Below, one piece after another: positions 13,402 to 22,336 of a stretch of 23,386 nucleotides of DNA. Position 1 is the stretch's first letter; every line of letters begins with the position of its first letter. The translations under genes were made by a program, and so were the position numbers. This DNA is from JAHDBG01 sp963922685 (GTDB lineage Bacteria > Pseudomonadota > Gammaproteobacteria > Chromatiales > Chromatiaceae). The stretch covers positions 1 to 23,386 of the forward strand of contig CAWUJM010000028.1 in assembly GCA_963922685.1 (NCBI GenBank), given 5' to 3'. Below the pieces are notes generated by a model that was given only the letters and a program-made list of their open reading frames with translations, was not told the DNA's origin and ran no database searches.

Positions 13402-14857
13402 GGTTCCCTCCAGGTGCCTGACCTTGTTCGGTACGACCGGAAGGATCAGCGAAGCGGTCATTCAGTTCCTGCACAAAACGATCCGTCTGTTCTAACACTG
13501 TGCTGACCTGACGCTGATGTTTTTTGCGCCAGCCGACCGGCTGCTGACGCCAGAGGTTGCGCCAGACACGTGTGTTGGTGCGGAAGGCATGCACCAGATT
13601 CAGTTGATGATGTGCACCCAGCCGCCGCGCATAACGCAGCAGACTGGTGGCTGCCAGCTGACGCAGATACAGGTGCAGACTGAAGGCACCAGCCACCAGT
13701 CCCAGACCGGTGCATAAGCTGCTGAGCGGCGTGGCTGTAAGCCACTGCCACCAGGCAGCCTGATAGCTCAGGCCCTGCCAGTCGGACCAGCTGAAAAAGA
13801 TAAAGCCAGACAGCAGGACGCTGAATACCACACCATCCGCGATCAGGGTACGTTTGCGCCAGCGTTGCAGTAGGTTCTGCAGAGCAGGTACGGCCTTCTC
13901 GCTGAAGCTGCGGGCTGTCTGTTCCAATGCACCGATAATCCGGTAGGCCCGTTCCACTTCGACCTGTTGCATACGTTCCTGTATCGCACCGAGATCCTGA
14001 TCACGTCGTTTTTCAAATCGTGCGCGCAATACATCGTCTTCGATAGGGTTCGCTGCAGCTGCGTTATAGATAGTGTAAAAACGTCCTGCAGTCAGACCAC
14101 ATTCGCCCAGTGCACGTTGCCAGGCTGCCACCACTTCTTCCGGGTTGTCTTCACGCGCAGTCGTGTCAATCTGGTTCAGGATATATAAAAACTTTTCGGA
14201 ATCGTTACGCTGAATGGTATTCCGCACCAGGTGTGTCAGTGTATCGCGCATCGCACCCGGTTCCGGATGACGGGCATCAAAGAAGACCAGCACCAGATCA
14301 GACAGATTGATAATGTGTTCTGTGATCTTCAGGGTCGAGGTACGCTGCGCATCAGCATCAAAGCCAGGTGAATCAATCAGGATCTTGCCACGCAATACTT
14401 CAGCAGGACAGGTCTTCAGCTGCAGGTAGGCATCTATCCGCGCACCTTCTCCCCGGGCAATCGGCTCAATTCTGTCGCTGACCTTATAAAACGGAAAGCG
14501 AGGATCTGAATCCAGCGCCAGCCCGGGTAGGGTGCGGGTTTCCGGCGCACTGCTGTAACAGATCACGGTATATTTATCGTCCACCGCCTGGTTGCCGCTG
14601 CGTTGCAGCGGCAGACCAGCATACTGGTTGATAAAACTGGATTTACCGGCTGAGAAGGTACCCAGCACGGCAATCAACGGCCACCAGGGAATCTGCGTGG
14701 CATATGACTCACCCGGTTCCAGCAGCCCCATACGATAGGCAACCTGATCCAGCTGGCGAAAACGTTGTACAACCTGCAGCAGAACCGGATTTTCGGCCTG
14801 TAGGTGCGTTTCCAGTTGTTCAAGACGGTGTTGCATAGCAGGTGTTGTATGTGGCAT
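13385..14857 (-). CDS. Dynamin-like GTPase, membrane associated
   Basis: A large GTPase of the bacterial dynamin family; members remodel or fuse membranes, but the role of this one is unknown. In 490 residues it has G1 GTFSAGKSS (66-74), the G2 Thr in DDKYTVICY (about 97), G3 DSPGFD (162-167) and G4 NQID (228-231). A helical region follows, then two close membrane segments (about 338-356 and 376-396) and a basic C-terminal helix. The ATG at 14857 is chosen because GGAAG lies nine bases upstream; the longer frame would overlap tilS and run through an R3 repeat. It follows tilS by 70 bases on the same strand. The last residues overlap weak repeat sequence. Confidence 0.8.
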   Translation of the reverse strand: MPHTTPAMQHRLEQLETHLQAENPVLLQVVQRFRQLDQVAYRMGLLEPGESYATQIPWWPLIAVLGTFSAGKSSFINQYAGLPLQRSGNQAVDDKYTVICYSSAPETRTLPGLALDSDPRFPFYKVSDRIEPIARGEGARIDAYLQLKTCPAEVLRGKILIDSPGFDADAQRTSTLKITEHIINLSDLVLVFFDARHPEPGAMRDTLTHLVRNTIQRNDSEKFLYILNQIDTTAREDNPEEVVAAWQRALGECGLTAGRFYTIYNAAAANPIEDDVLRARFEKRRDQDLGAIQERMQQVEVERAYRIIGALEQTARSFSEKAVPALQNLLQRWRKRTLIADGVVFSVLLSGFIFFSWSDWQGLSYQAAWWQWLTATPLSSLCTGLGLVAGAFSLHLYLRQLAATSLLRYARRLGAHHQLNLVHAFRTNTRVWRNLWRQQPVGWRKKHQRQVSTVLEQTDRFVQELNDRFADPSGRTEQGQAPGGNRRDSD

Positions 14858-14891
14858 AAAATTCAGCTTCCGGTAATCAGGGTTGTTTACA

Positions 14892-14917
14892 GGGTTGCGA
14901 TTCAGACTGATGTAGTG
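14892..14917 (+). repeat. Solo R3 module between tilS and the GTPase gene
   Basis: GGGTTGCGATTCAGACTGAT followed by GTAGTG matches R3 at 23212-23237 with few changes. No hairpin core is nearby, so this is a stand-alone copy in the 70-base gap. Confidence 0.55.
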
Positions 14918-14927
14918 GGTAAGCTGA

Positions 14928-16268
14928 TCAGGATGACCAGCGCAGCTGACGACAGGTGCCACCTGTAACTGGCTCCATGCACAGGCAGATACCGGCCATT
15001 GCAATCAATTGATCATCCAGATACAGCAAGGGTACATAGGGCCGTTGCCAGGGGGGTATGCCATAGTCCTGGCACAGCTTTTTGAAACTGCGGTGTCCCT
15101 GTCGGCCAGCAGGCCGGCAACGGATACCTGGTCGCCGCCAGCGCACCGATACCCGTCCCTGCTGCCAGTATCGTTCCGGTATCCCCTGCTCTGCCGGAAT
15201 ACGGCGCAGTATGCCACATCCGGCGGGTAACGTGAGTGCCTGCTCCTGTACCGGCCAGACCAGCGGCCGGTCCGGCGGTGGCGGTAAGGGCCGATGCAAT
15301 AACCACAATAGATCCCGATAACGTCGTAACTCACTCTGCTGCCAGGCAACCTGCGGCTGTGCCTCTGGCGCAGCGTTCAGCATCTGGTCTGTGATTTGCG
15401 ATAATTGCGCCTGATCCGGCACCGGATGACCTGCCTGGCAGATCCAGGCACGTAACACCTGCTGACAACGCACCGCCGACAGATGACGCAATGCCGACAC
15501 CTGTAACTGTCCAGCCGGATCGCAACTGTCTGCCAGATCCTGCCGGGCCTGCGCCTGCACCAGTGGCAGAATTGCCGCGACATGGCCGGCACTGCGCGCC
15601 AGCGTCCGGTGCGCGGCAGGCCAGCGTGCCTGCAATAATGGCATCACCTGCTGGCGGATATAATTCCGGTCAAAATCAGTATCCTGATTGGTCGGATCTT
15701 CAATCCAGGTCAGTGCATGCTGCTGCGCATATTGCTGCAATGCATGACGCGACCAGCGCAGACAGGGACGAGCGTGCCAGCCGGATGGTGTCGTGCGACA
15801 GACCGGCATCGCAGCCAGACCCGCGATACCGGCACCACGTAACAACTGCAGCAACACGGTCTCAGCCTGATCATCCGCATGGTGCGCCGTCAGCAGCATG
15901 GTGCCCGGCAACGCATGTCGCTGACAGGCAGCATAGCGTGCTGCGCGCGCAACCGCCTCCAGGCTGGCACCTGCAGGTCGCTGCAACTGCACTGCAACAA
16001 TCTGTAACGGAATGTCCAGTGTCTGGCAGACTGCCTGACAATGGGCTGCCCAGTGCCCTGCCTCAGGATGCAGGCCATGTTGCACATGGATCGCCTGCAG
16101 CGGAATCGTATACTGACCCCGGCACGCTGCAAGTGCATGCAGCAGGACATGTGAATCCAGCCCACCGCTGTACGCAACCAGATAATGTGTCGGCTGTGGC
16201 AGCGCGCGCAATTGCAGCAGCAATTGCGCGGAACCGAAAGAGGCTGGTTTACGCGCTGAAGGCACCAT
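14928..16268 (-). CDS. tilS: tRNA(Ile)-lysidine synthetase
   Basis: Converts C34 of the CAU-anticodon isoleucine tRNA to lysidine with ATP and lysine, switching it to read AUA; essential and cytosolic. The 446 residues have the N-terminal PP-loop SGGLDS (34-39), then IHVQHGLHPEAGHWAAHC, LTAHHADDQAETVLLQLLRG, DPTNQDTDFDRNYIRQ and a C-terminal domain ending GHRSFKKLCQDYGIPPWQR followed by YLDDQLIAM. All of these are standard TilS features. The ATG at 16268 overlaps the end of accA by 20 bases. accA and tilS are also near each other in E. coli. Confidence 0.95.
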   Translation of the reverse strand: MVPSARKPASFGSAQLLLQLRALPQPTHYLVAYSGGLDSHVLLHALAACRGQYTIPLQAIHVQHGLHPEAGHWAAHCQAVCQTLDIPLQIVAVQLQRPAGASLEAVARAARYAACQRHALPGTMLLTAHHADDQAETVLLQLLRGAGIAGLAAMPVCRTTPSGWHARPCLRWSRHALQQYAQQHALTWIEDPTNQDTDFDRNYIRQQVMPLLQARWPAAHRTLARSAGHVAAILPLVQAQARQDLADSCDPAGQLQVSALRHLSAVRCQQVLRAWICQAGHPVPDQAQLSQITDQMLNAAPEAQPQVAWQQSELRRYRDLLWLLHRPLPPPPDRPLVWPVQEQALTLPAGCGILRRIPAEQGIPERYWQQGRVSVRWRRPGIRCRPAGRQGHRSFKKLCQDYGIPPWQRPYVPLLYLDDQLIAMAGICLCMEPVTGGTCRQLRWSS

Positions 16269-17205
16269 ACGCCAGCAAACGTTTCTGCCGGTTTTGCATC
16301 AACAGATCTATCGGCTCTGTCACCAGCGGCTCCAGCGCATCCACCACGGCAGTCTTCAGATTATCTGCCATAGCCGCATAATCACGGTGTGCGCCACCGG
16401 TCGGCTCCGGAATAATCCCGTCAATCAGGCCCTGCTGCTGCAGATCCGGCGCCGTAATGGCCATCGCCTCAGCAGCCAGATCGGCCCTGGCCGCATCCTT
16501 CCATAAGATAGACGCGCAACCTTCCGGTGAAATCACCGAATAGGTGCCATATTGCAGCATCAATACCCGATCTGCCACGCCGATGGCCAGTGCACCACCG
16601 GAACCGCCTTCACCAATCACGACCGCGACAATCGGTGTCCGCAAACCGGCCATCACAAACAGATTGCGTGCAATCGCCTCGCTCTGACCCCGTTCTTCAG
16701 CACCGACACCAGGATACGCACCAGGCGTATCAATAAAGGTCACCACCGGCAGCCGGAAGCGTTCGGCCATCTGCAGCAGGCGCAGTGCCTTACGATATCC
16801 CTCCGGGCGCGGCATACCGAAATTACGCCGGATCTTCTGTTGCGTATTGCGTCCCTTCTGGTGCCCGATCAGCATCAGGGGCTTCCCGGCCAGACGCCCG
16901 ATACCGGCCACAATAGACGGGTCATCGGCAAAACTGCGATCGCCGTGTAACTCCTGAAAATCATCGACAATCTGTTCGATATAATCTAACGTATAAGGAC
17001 GTAACGGATGACGGGCTAATTGTGCGGTCTGCCAGGGTGTCAGACGACTGAAGATCGAAGTCGTCAGGGCCTGGCTCTTCGCCTCTAAGCGCGCAATCTC
17101 ATCCTGAATGTCAATCGGGCTGTCATTGCCCATCATGCGCAATTCTTCAATCTTTGCCTGCATTTCGGCAATCGGTTGTTCAAACTCAAGAAAATCAAGG
17201 TTCAT
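16249..17205 (-). CDS. accA: Acetyl-CoA carboxylase carboxyltransferase subunit alpha
   Basis: Forms, with AccD, the carboxyltransferase half of acetyl-CoA carboxylase, which moves CO2 from biotin to acetyl-CoA to make malonyl-CoA for fatty acids; cytosolic. The 318 residues (E. coli 319) align throughout: MNLDFLEFEQPIAEM at the start, LARHPLRPYTLDYI, IGHQKGRNTQQKIRRNFGM, PGAYPGVGAEERGQ (161-174), the GEGGSGGALAIG oxyanion/CoA site (198-209), SPEGCASILWKDA and IIPEPTGGAHR. The ATG at 17205 matches the family start but has no visible Shine-Dalgarno sequence, and only nine bases separate it from the divergent elyC start. Its promoter must therefore lie within elyC. Confidence 0.97.
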   Translation of the reverse strand: MNLDFLEFEQPIAEMQAKIEELRMMGNDSPIDIQDEIARLEAKSQALTTSIFSRLTPWQTAQLARHPLRPYTLDYIEQIVDDFQELHGDRSFADDPSIVAGIGRLAGKPLMLIGHQKGRNTQQKIRRNFGMPRPEGYRKALRLLQMAERFRLPVVTFIDTPGAYPGVGAEERGQSEAIARNLFVMAGLRTPIVAVVIGEGGSGGALAIGVADRVLMLQYGTYSVISPEGCASILWKDAARADLAAEAMAITAPDLQQQGLIDGIIPEPTGGAHRDYAAMADNLKTAVVDALEPLVTEPIDLLMQNRQKRLLAYGAFSA

Positions 17206-17214
17206 AACATTCAG

Positions 17215-17991
17215 ATGATAATACTGGCGAAGATAGCAACAGCACTTCTGTCACCCTTAGGCAACAGCCTGCTACTCGGACTGATCGGGTTAATACTGGG
17301 GCTGACCGGTCGGCAACGTCTGGCCTGGTTATCCGGTGCCCTGGCCATCGCCTGGCTGTGGTTCTGGTCTGTGCCTGCGGTCAGCCTCTGGCTCGCAGGC
17401 CAGCTCAACGCACCCTTTCCACCACAAGCCCCGCACCAGCTACCTCGCGCAGAGGCGATGGTTATTCTGGGCGGTGGCATCGGCCCGCCGGACAGCAATC
17501 ATCTGCACCCGGATCTGAGAAAAGCAGCAGACCGGATCTGGTATGGGGCAAAACTGTATCATGCTGGCAAGGCACCGCTGATTATCTTATCCGGCGGCAG
17601 CGATCCGCAATTGCATACAATATCAGAAGCTGCCGCGATGCAGCAATTATTGCTGGATCTGGGCGTTCCGGCATCCGCTATTTTACTGGAAGAACGTAGC
17701 CGCAACACACAACAAAATGCCCAGTTCAGTGCTGAATTGCTACGCCAGCGTGGTATTCAAACCCTGTTACTGGTCACGTCAGTCTCCCACATGGCACGCT
17801 CGCTGGCACACTTTCAGCGCGCCGGACTGAACCCGATACCGGCCGCCACCGACTATACACTACCCTGGAAAGCAGGCTGGCGGCGCTGGATACCCGACAC
17901 AGATGACCTGGATGATAATGCCAGGATGCTCAAAGAGCTGATTGGTCAATGGGTTGGCCCCGCTATCCAGTGGCGTACACCAGCTGAATGA
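17215..17991 (+). CDS. elyC: ElyC/SanA/YdcF family envelope protein (DUF218)
   Basis: A 258-residue membrane protein close in size to E. coli ElyC (259), a factor linked to envelope biogenesis and undecaprenyl-carrier use at low temperature. There are two N-terminal membrane segments (about 8-30 and 38-58) and a DUF218 domain (about 80-240). The domain includes AMVILGGGIGPPDS, ADRIWYGAKLYHAGKAPLIILSGG, ILLEERSRNTQQNAQFS and LLVTSVSHMARSLAHFQRAGL. The ATG at 17215 starts the hydrophobic segment; an upstream in-frame ATG at 17176 lies inside accA and is less likely. It is the first gene of the plus-strand run elyC-hisD-hisC-dnaG. The exact biochemical activity of the family is unsettled. Confidence 0.85.
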   Translation: MIILAKIATALLSPLGNSLLLGLIGLILGLTGRQRLAWLSGALAIAWLWFWSVPAVSLWLAGQLNAPFPPQAPHQLPRAEAMVILGGGIGPPDSNHLHPDLRKAADRIWYGAKLYHAGKAPLIILSGGSDPQLHTISEAAAMQQLLLDLGVPASAILLEERSRNTQQNAQFSAELLRQRGIQTLLLVTSVSHMARSLAHFQRAGLNPIPAATDYTLPWKAGWRRWIPDTDDLDDNARMLKELIGQWVGPAIQWRTPAE

Positions 17992-18007
17992 TAACCTGAT
18001 ATTACTG

Positions 18008-19315
18008 ATGCCTATGTCTCAGATCACTTTACTGAATAGTACACACCCCGAATTTGATCAACAACTGGATCAGTTACTGGCCTGGGAAACCGTGGCGGAC
18101 ACCGAACTGCAAACCACTGTCGATACGATCATCCGGACAGTGCGGACACAGGGCGATACCGCCCTGCTGGACTATACCACTCGCTTCGATGGCTGGACAC
18201 CGGCAACACCGCAAGCACTGATCCTGCCCGATACACGCCTGCGCCAGGCCTGGGAGACCATCAGCACAGCACAACGTACCGCACTGCAACAGGCTGCTAC
18301 CCGAATCCAGGCGTATGCCGAACGCCAGAAACTGACCAGCTGGCAGGAAACCGAACCGGATGGCACCCTGCTCGGGCAACAGATTACCCCGCTGGATCGG
18401 GTCGGACTGTATGTGCCAGGTGGCAAGGCAGCCTATCCGTCTTCGGTACTGATGAATGCCCTGCCAGCCAGGGTGGCAGGCGTCCCGGAACTGATCATGG
18501 TGGTGCCGACACCACAGGGTGAGACCAATCCGCTGGTACTGGCTGCCGCCCATCTGTGCGGCGTCACCCAGGCCTTTGCGATCGGCGGTGCTCAGGCCGT
18601 CGCAGCACTCGCGTACGGTACCGGGACAGTACCTGCAGTAGATAAGATCGTCGGACCAGGTAACAGCTATGTCGCAGCCGCGAAGCGGGCCGTGTTCGGC
18701 CAGGTCGGCATAGATATGATCGCCGGGCCTTCCGAGATTCTGGTGATCTGCGATGGCCGGACCAACCCGGACTGGATTGCGATGGATCTGTTTTCACAGG
18801 CCGAACATGATGAAGCCGCCCAGGCAATTCTGGTCTGTCCGGATGCCGACTTTATTCAGCGGGTACAGGCCAGCATCACACGGTTGTTACCAACCCTGCA
18901 ACGCCAGGTGATCGTCACGACGGCACTGCGCCGCCGGGGTGCACTGATTCAATGTCGCGATCTGGCCGAAGCCGCGACCATAGCAAACCGCATTGCACCG
19001 GAACATCTGGAACTATCGGTCGCAGACCCGACAGACTATGTAAAACAGATCCGCCATGCCGGTGCCATCTTTATGGGTCGCTATACCAGCGAACCGCTCG
19101 GCGATTATTGTGCCGGGCCGAACCATGTCCTGCCGACCTCCGGCACTGCCCGCTTCAGCTCACCACTCGGCGTGTATGACTTCCAGAAACGCACCAGCCT
19201 GATCATGGCCTCACCTGCCGGGGCACAACAACTAGGCCGAACCGCCTCTGTGCTGGCACGTGGCGAAGGACTGGAGGCCCATGCCCGGGCCGCCGAATAT
19301 CGCCTGGAGACCTGA
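18008..19315 (+). CDS. hisD: Histidinol dehydrogenase
   Basis: Catalyses the last two steps of histidine synthesis, NAD-dependent oxidation of L-histidinol to histidine; zinc enzyme, cytosolic. The 435 residues (E. coli 434) hold the expected zinc and catalytic residues by comparison with E. coli: Gln264 and His267 (SQAEHDE), Glu332-His333 (APEHLEL), Asp366 (GDYCAGPNHVLPT) and His425 (EAHARAAEYRL). GLYVPGGKAAYPSSVLMNA and KIVGPGNSYV are further family marks. The start is ATG 18008 or ATG 18014, two codons later; neither has a clear Shine-Dalgarno sequence. It follows elyC by 16 bases and hisC follows closely. hisG, its common upstream partner, is absent. Confidence 0.96.
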   Translation: MPMSQITLLNSTHPEFDQQLDQLLAWETVADTELQTTVDTIIRTVRTQGDTALLDYTTRFDGWTPATPQALILPDTRLRQAWETISTAQRTALQQAATRIQAYAERQKLTSWQETEPDGTLLGQQITPLDRVGLYVPGGKAAYPSSVLMNALPARVAGVPELIMVVPTPQGETNPLVLAAAHLCGVTQAFAIGGAQAVAALAYGTGTVPAVDKIVGPGNSYVAAAKRAVFGQVGIDMIAGPSEILVICDGRTNPDWIAMDLFSQAEHDEAAQAILVCPDADFIQRVQASITRLLPTLQRQVIVTTALRRRGALIQCRDLAEAATIANRIAPEHLELSVADPTDYVKQIRHAGAIFMGRYTSEPLGDYCAGPNHVLPTSGTARFSSPLGVYDFQKRTSLIMASPAGAQQLGRTASVLARGEGLEAHARAAEYRLET

Positions 19316-19317
19316 AG

Positions 19318-20397
19318 ATGACCGCAACCGACTGGATCAGGCCTGAAATACAGACATTAAAAGCATATGCCGTGCCGGATGCGACCGGCCTGATCAAGCT
19401 GGATGCGATGGAAAACCCGTCTCCCTGGCCAGACACATTAAAGACCGCCTGGGCAGACCAGCTACAACAGGTTGCGCTGAATCGCTATCCTGATCCGCAC
19501 GCCGCTGAGGTAGAGACTGCAGTAAGGTGTGCATTCGGCATTCCGGCAGACAGTGCCATCCTGTTCGGCAACGGATCGGACGAAATCATTCAGATGATCG
19601 CACTGACACTGAGCGGCTCGGGACGCTGCCTGTTAACCGTTGAGCCTGGCTTTGTCATGTACCGCATGATCGCACTCAGTTGCGGCCTGGACTATGTCGG
19701 GGTGCCGCTGCGACCCGCTGACTTTGCACTGGATCGCACCGCCCTGCTGGCAGCGATCGCACAACACCAGCCCGCCGTGATCTTTCTGGCCTGCCCGAAC
19801 AATCCGACCGGCAACCTGTTCGCCGCAGACGATATCGCCGCAGTATTACAAGCCGCACCCGGGCTGGTAGTGATTGACGAGGCCTATGCCCCCTTCACCA
19901 CAACCAGCTATCTGCCACAACTGAGCCGGTATCCGAATCTGGTCGTGATGCGTACCGTCTCCAAGATGGGGCTGGCCGGCCTGCGCCTGGGCTTCCTGGC
20001 CGGACCAGCTGACTGGCTGGACCCTATCAACAAGGTACGCCTGCCATACAATATCAACAGCCTGACCCAGGCCAGTGCGGTATTTGCACTCCGGCATCAC
20101 GCCGTATTCAGTGCTCAGGCAGCACAGATCTGTACCGAACGCACCCGTCTGTCTGCTGCACTGGCTACCCTGCCGGGCGTCACTGTGTATCCGTCAGACG
20201 CCAACTTCATACTGATGCGTACCCCGCCACAACAGGCCGGAAATTGGTTTCAACACCTGCAACAGAACGGAATCCTGATCAAACGGCTGCATGGCACCCA
20301 TCCGGCACTACACGACTGCCTGCGCATCACCATCGGCACACCAGAAGAGAATGATGCCGTCCGGCAAGCCCTGCAAACCCTGCAAACCCTGCCCTGA
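19318..20397 (+). CDS. hisC: Histidinol-phosphate aminotransferase
   Basis: PLP enzyme that exchanges imidazole-acetol phosphate plus glutamate with L-histidinol phosphate plus 2-oxoglutarate; cytosolic. The 359 residues fit the family. Marks are LDAMENP near the N-terminus, RYPDPHA, FGNGSDEII (83-91), CPNNPTG (159-165), IDEAYAPF (186-193) and the PLP lysine Lys216 in TVSKMGLAGLRLGF. The ATG at 19318 lies two bases after the hisD stop, with GGAG about eight bases upstream. Its stop overlaps the dnaG start by one base (TGATG). The last codons contain a short tandem repeat, CCCTGCAAA twice and then CCCTGCC, encoding LQTLQTLP, a slippage-prone spot that looks recent. Confidence 0.96.
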   Translation: MTATDWIRPEIQTLKAYAVPDATGLIKLDAMENPSPWPDTLKTAWADQLQQVALNRYPDPHAAEVETAVRCAFGIPADSAILFGNGSDEIIQMIALTLSGSGRCLLTVEPGFVMYRMIALSCGLDYVGVPLRPADFALDRTALLAAIAQHQPAVIFLACPNNPTGNLFAADDIAAVLQAAPGLVVIDEAYAPFTTTSYLPQLSRYPNLVVMRTVSKMGLAGLRLGFLAGPADWLDPINKVRLPYNINSLTQASAVFALRHHAVFSAQAAQICTERTRLSAALATLPGVTVYPSDANFILMRTPPQQAGNWFQHLQQNGILIKRLHGTHPALHDCLRITIGTPEENDAVRQALQTLQTLP

Positions 20398-22103
20398 TGG
20401 CCGGCAACATACCGCAACCCTTCATAGATGACCTGTTACAACGTATTGATATTGTCGAACTGATTCAGGGTCGGGTGCCGCTGAAAAAGGCCGGACAAGA
20501 ATACCAGGCCTGTTGTCCGTTCCATACCGAAAAGACACCCTCTTTCACCGTCAGCCCGAAAAAACAGTTTTATCATTGTTTCGGATGCGGTGCCCACGGC
20601 AGCGCGATCGGCTTTCTGATGGCGTATGACCGGCTCAGCTTTCCTGAAGCGATAGAAGAACTGGCCGCACAGCAAGGCCTGACCATCCCGCGTGATGCAC
20701 AATTTGAGGCCGGGCCGGATCGCCAGCCATTGTACGATCTGCTGGCCCGGGTCGCAGCACACTATGCGCAACAACTACGAGCACACCCGGCAGCACCAGG
20801 TGCCATCGACTACCTGAAACAACGCGGCCTGACCGGTGCTATCGCAGCACGCTACCAGCTTGGCTTTGCCCCGCCGGGCGGGGATCACCTGATCCGGAAA
20901 TTCGGGTCAGAGCATAAAAACCTATTGCACGAAGCCGGACTGATCAACCAGACCGACGGCAGAACATACGACCGGTTGCGGAACCGGATCGTATTTCCGA
21001 TCCGGGACGGACGCGGGCGGGTGATCGGTTTCGGGGGGCGCCTGATTGGAGAAGGCAAACCCAAATACCTGAACTCGCCCGAAACACCGGTGTTCCACAA
21101 GGGCCAGCAGGTCTATGGCCTGTACGAAGTACGACAGACCCATCGCCAGCCGGATCACCTGGTAGTGGTCGAAGGCTACCTGGATGTGATCGCCCTGGCA
21201 CAACATGGTATTGAACATGCTGTAGCTACACTGGGAACAGCAACCACCAGCCAGCATCTGCACAAACTGTATCGCACCAGTTCCAGGATCACCTTTTGTT
21301 TTGATGGCGACCGGGCCGGACGGGAGGCCGCCTGGAAGGCATTGCAGACCAGCCTGCCCCTGATGCAGCCCGGGCGACAGGCGCGTTTTCTGTTCCTGCC
21401 GGATGGCGAAGACCCGGACAGCCTGGTACGTACACAGGGAGCGGCTGGCTGGGAAGCACAACTGGCGCAGGCTCAACCCTTATCAACCTGCCTGTTCAGT
21501 CATCTGGAAGCCGATCTGGACATGAGCAGCCTGGATGACCGGGCCCGGCTGGCCGAGCGCGCCAGGCCACTGCTCAGTCAGATACCCGCCGGCACCTACC
21601 GTACCATGCTGCAACAGGCACTGGAACAACGGGTCGGCGTGAAGACACAACTCCCTGCTGCCCCACCCGCACAGACACAAAGACCCGCACGACGCAGACG
21701 TCGCGTCAGCACACACACGATGCCACCGATGCGCAGGGCAGTTGCCCTGATACTGCAATATCCGCAGGCAGCACAACACCCCCTGCCAGACGGCTGGGAA
21801 CAGCTGCGGACAGCCGGGGTTGATACCTTACAACAACTGGTCGCACAAGCACGGCATAATCCGGACATCACCAGTGCCCAGCTGGTTGAGCAAACAGAAG
21901 ACCCGGCACTTCGCGATTATCTGGCCCGGCTGGCCGTGGCAGAGCTGGCCGTCGAAGACGATGCCGCAGCGCAACTTCAGGGCATTCTGCAACAGCTTCT
22001 GGCAACCGAACGTCGCCAGGCACACGCCGGATTATTACAGATTCCACCCGGCCAGATGACTGCAGACCAGAAGGCAGCCCTGCGCACCTTATACGGACAA
22101 TAG
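20397..22103 (+). CDS. dnaG: DNA primase
   Basis: Makes the RNA primers for chromosomal replication, working with the DnaB helicase. The 568 residues (E. coli 581) have an N-terminal zinc domain with Cys40, His43, Cys61 and Cys64 (CCPFHTEKTPSF, YHCFGCGAHG). The catalytic core includes RLRNRIVFPIRDGRGRVIGFGGR and KYLNSPET, and a TOPRIM centre with Glu259 (VVVEGYLDVI) and Asp303/Asp305 (CFDGDRAGREAAW). An Arg-rich linker (about 428-436) precedes the C-terminal DnaB-interacting domain. The ATG overlaps the hisC stop, so translation may be coupled. dnaG is usually found between rpsU and rpoD; a position behind hisDC is unusual. Confidence 0.97.
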   Translation: MAGNIPQPFIDDLLQRIDIVELIQGRVPLKKAGQEYQACCPFHTEKTPSFTVSPKKQFYHCFGCGAHGSAIGFLMAYDRLSFPEAIEELAAQQGLTIPRDAQFEAGPDRQPLYDLLARVAAHYAQQLRAHPAAPGAIDYLKQRGLTGAIAARYQLGFAPPGGDHLIRKFGSEHKNLLHEAGLINQTDGRTYDRLRNRIVFPIRDGRGRVIGFGGRLIGEGKPKYLNSPETPVFHKGQQVYGLYEVRQTHRQPDHLVVVEGYLDVIALAQHGIEHAVATLGTATTSQHLHKLYRTSSRITFCFDGDRAGREAAWKALQTSLPLMQPGRQARFLFLPDGEDPDSLVRTQGAAGWEAQLAQAQPLSTCLFSHLEADLDMSSLDDRARLAERARPLLSQIPAGTYRTMLQQALEQRVGVKTQLPAAPPAQTQRPARRRRRVSTHTMPPMRRAVALILQYPQAAQHPLPDGWEQLRTAGVDTLQQLVAQARHNPDITSAQLVEQTEDPALRDYLARLAVAELAVEDDAAAQLQGILQQLLATERRQAHAGLLQIPPGQMTADQKAALRTLYGQ

Positions 22104-22182
22104 GGCCACCACCCACGCTGTGGCGGCTCAGCACAGCCACCTGCGAAGAACTTTTACACCATTGTATGCAATGGTGTCGGCC
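22104..22182 (+). terminator. Post-dnaG hairpin, possible terminator without U-run
   Basis: ACACCATTG-TATG-CAATGGTGT at 22156-22177 is a perfect 9-bp stem with a 4-nt loop, 52 bases after the dnaG stop. No T-run follows, so it is either a processing or Rho-linked site or simply one more repeat-associated hairpin. Confidence 0.4.
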
Positions 22183-22226
22183 TCAGTATCAGCATGCCCC
22201 TTCAGGTACGATGTTACAACCACCTG
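22183..22226 (+). repeat. Repeat flanks joined without the hairpin core
   Basis: CCTCAGTATCAGC matches the left flank of copy B (CCTCAGTACCAGC at 12962-12974). It is followed at once by ATGCCCCTTCAGGTACGATG and the rest of R2 (to 22226), the right flank of copies A and C. Only GCATGC stands where a 107-nt hairpin is expected. This may be an empty site or a deletion scar. Confidence 0.6.
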
Positions 22227-22293
22227 CATCACACTTTTCAAGTGGGCACCGCCAGTCCTTCAGCACCTGCTTTACGGTCTGGCTGGCATGGCT

Positions 22294-22336
22294 GTCATTC
22301 TGCGCGCAGCGAAGCTGCCGTCGCAGAATCCACCTG
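22294..22336 (+). repeat. R4 hairpin module
   Basis: It reads GTCATTCTGCGCGCAGCGAA, then GCTGCCGTCGCAGAATCC and CACCTG. ATTCTGCG and CGCAGAAT can pair. It is a near-exact copy of 13121-13163 and lies the same side of R2. Confidence 0.7.
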
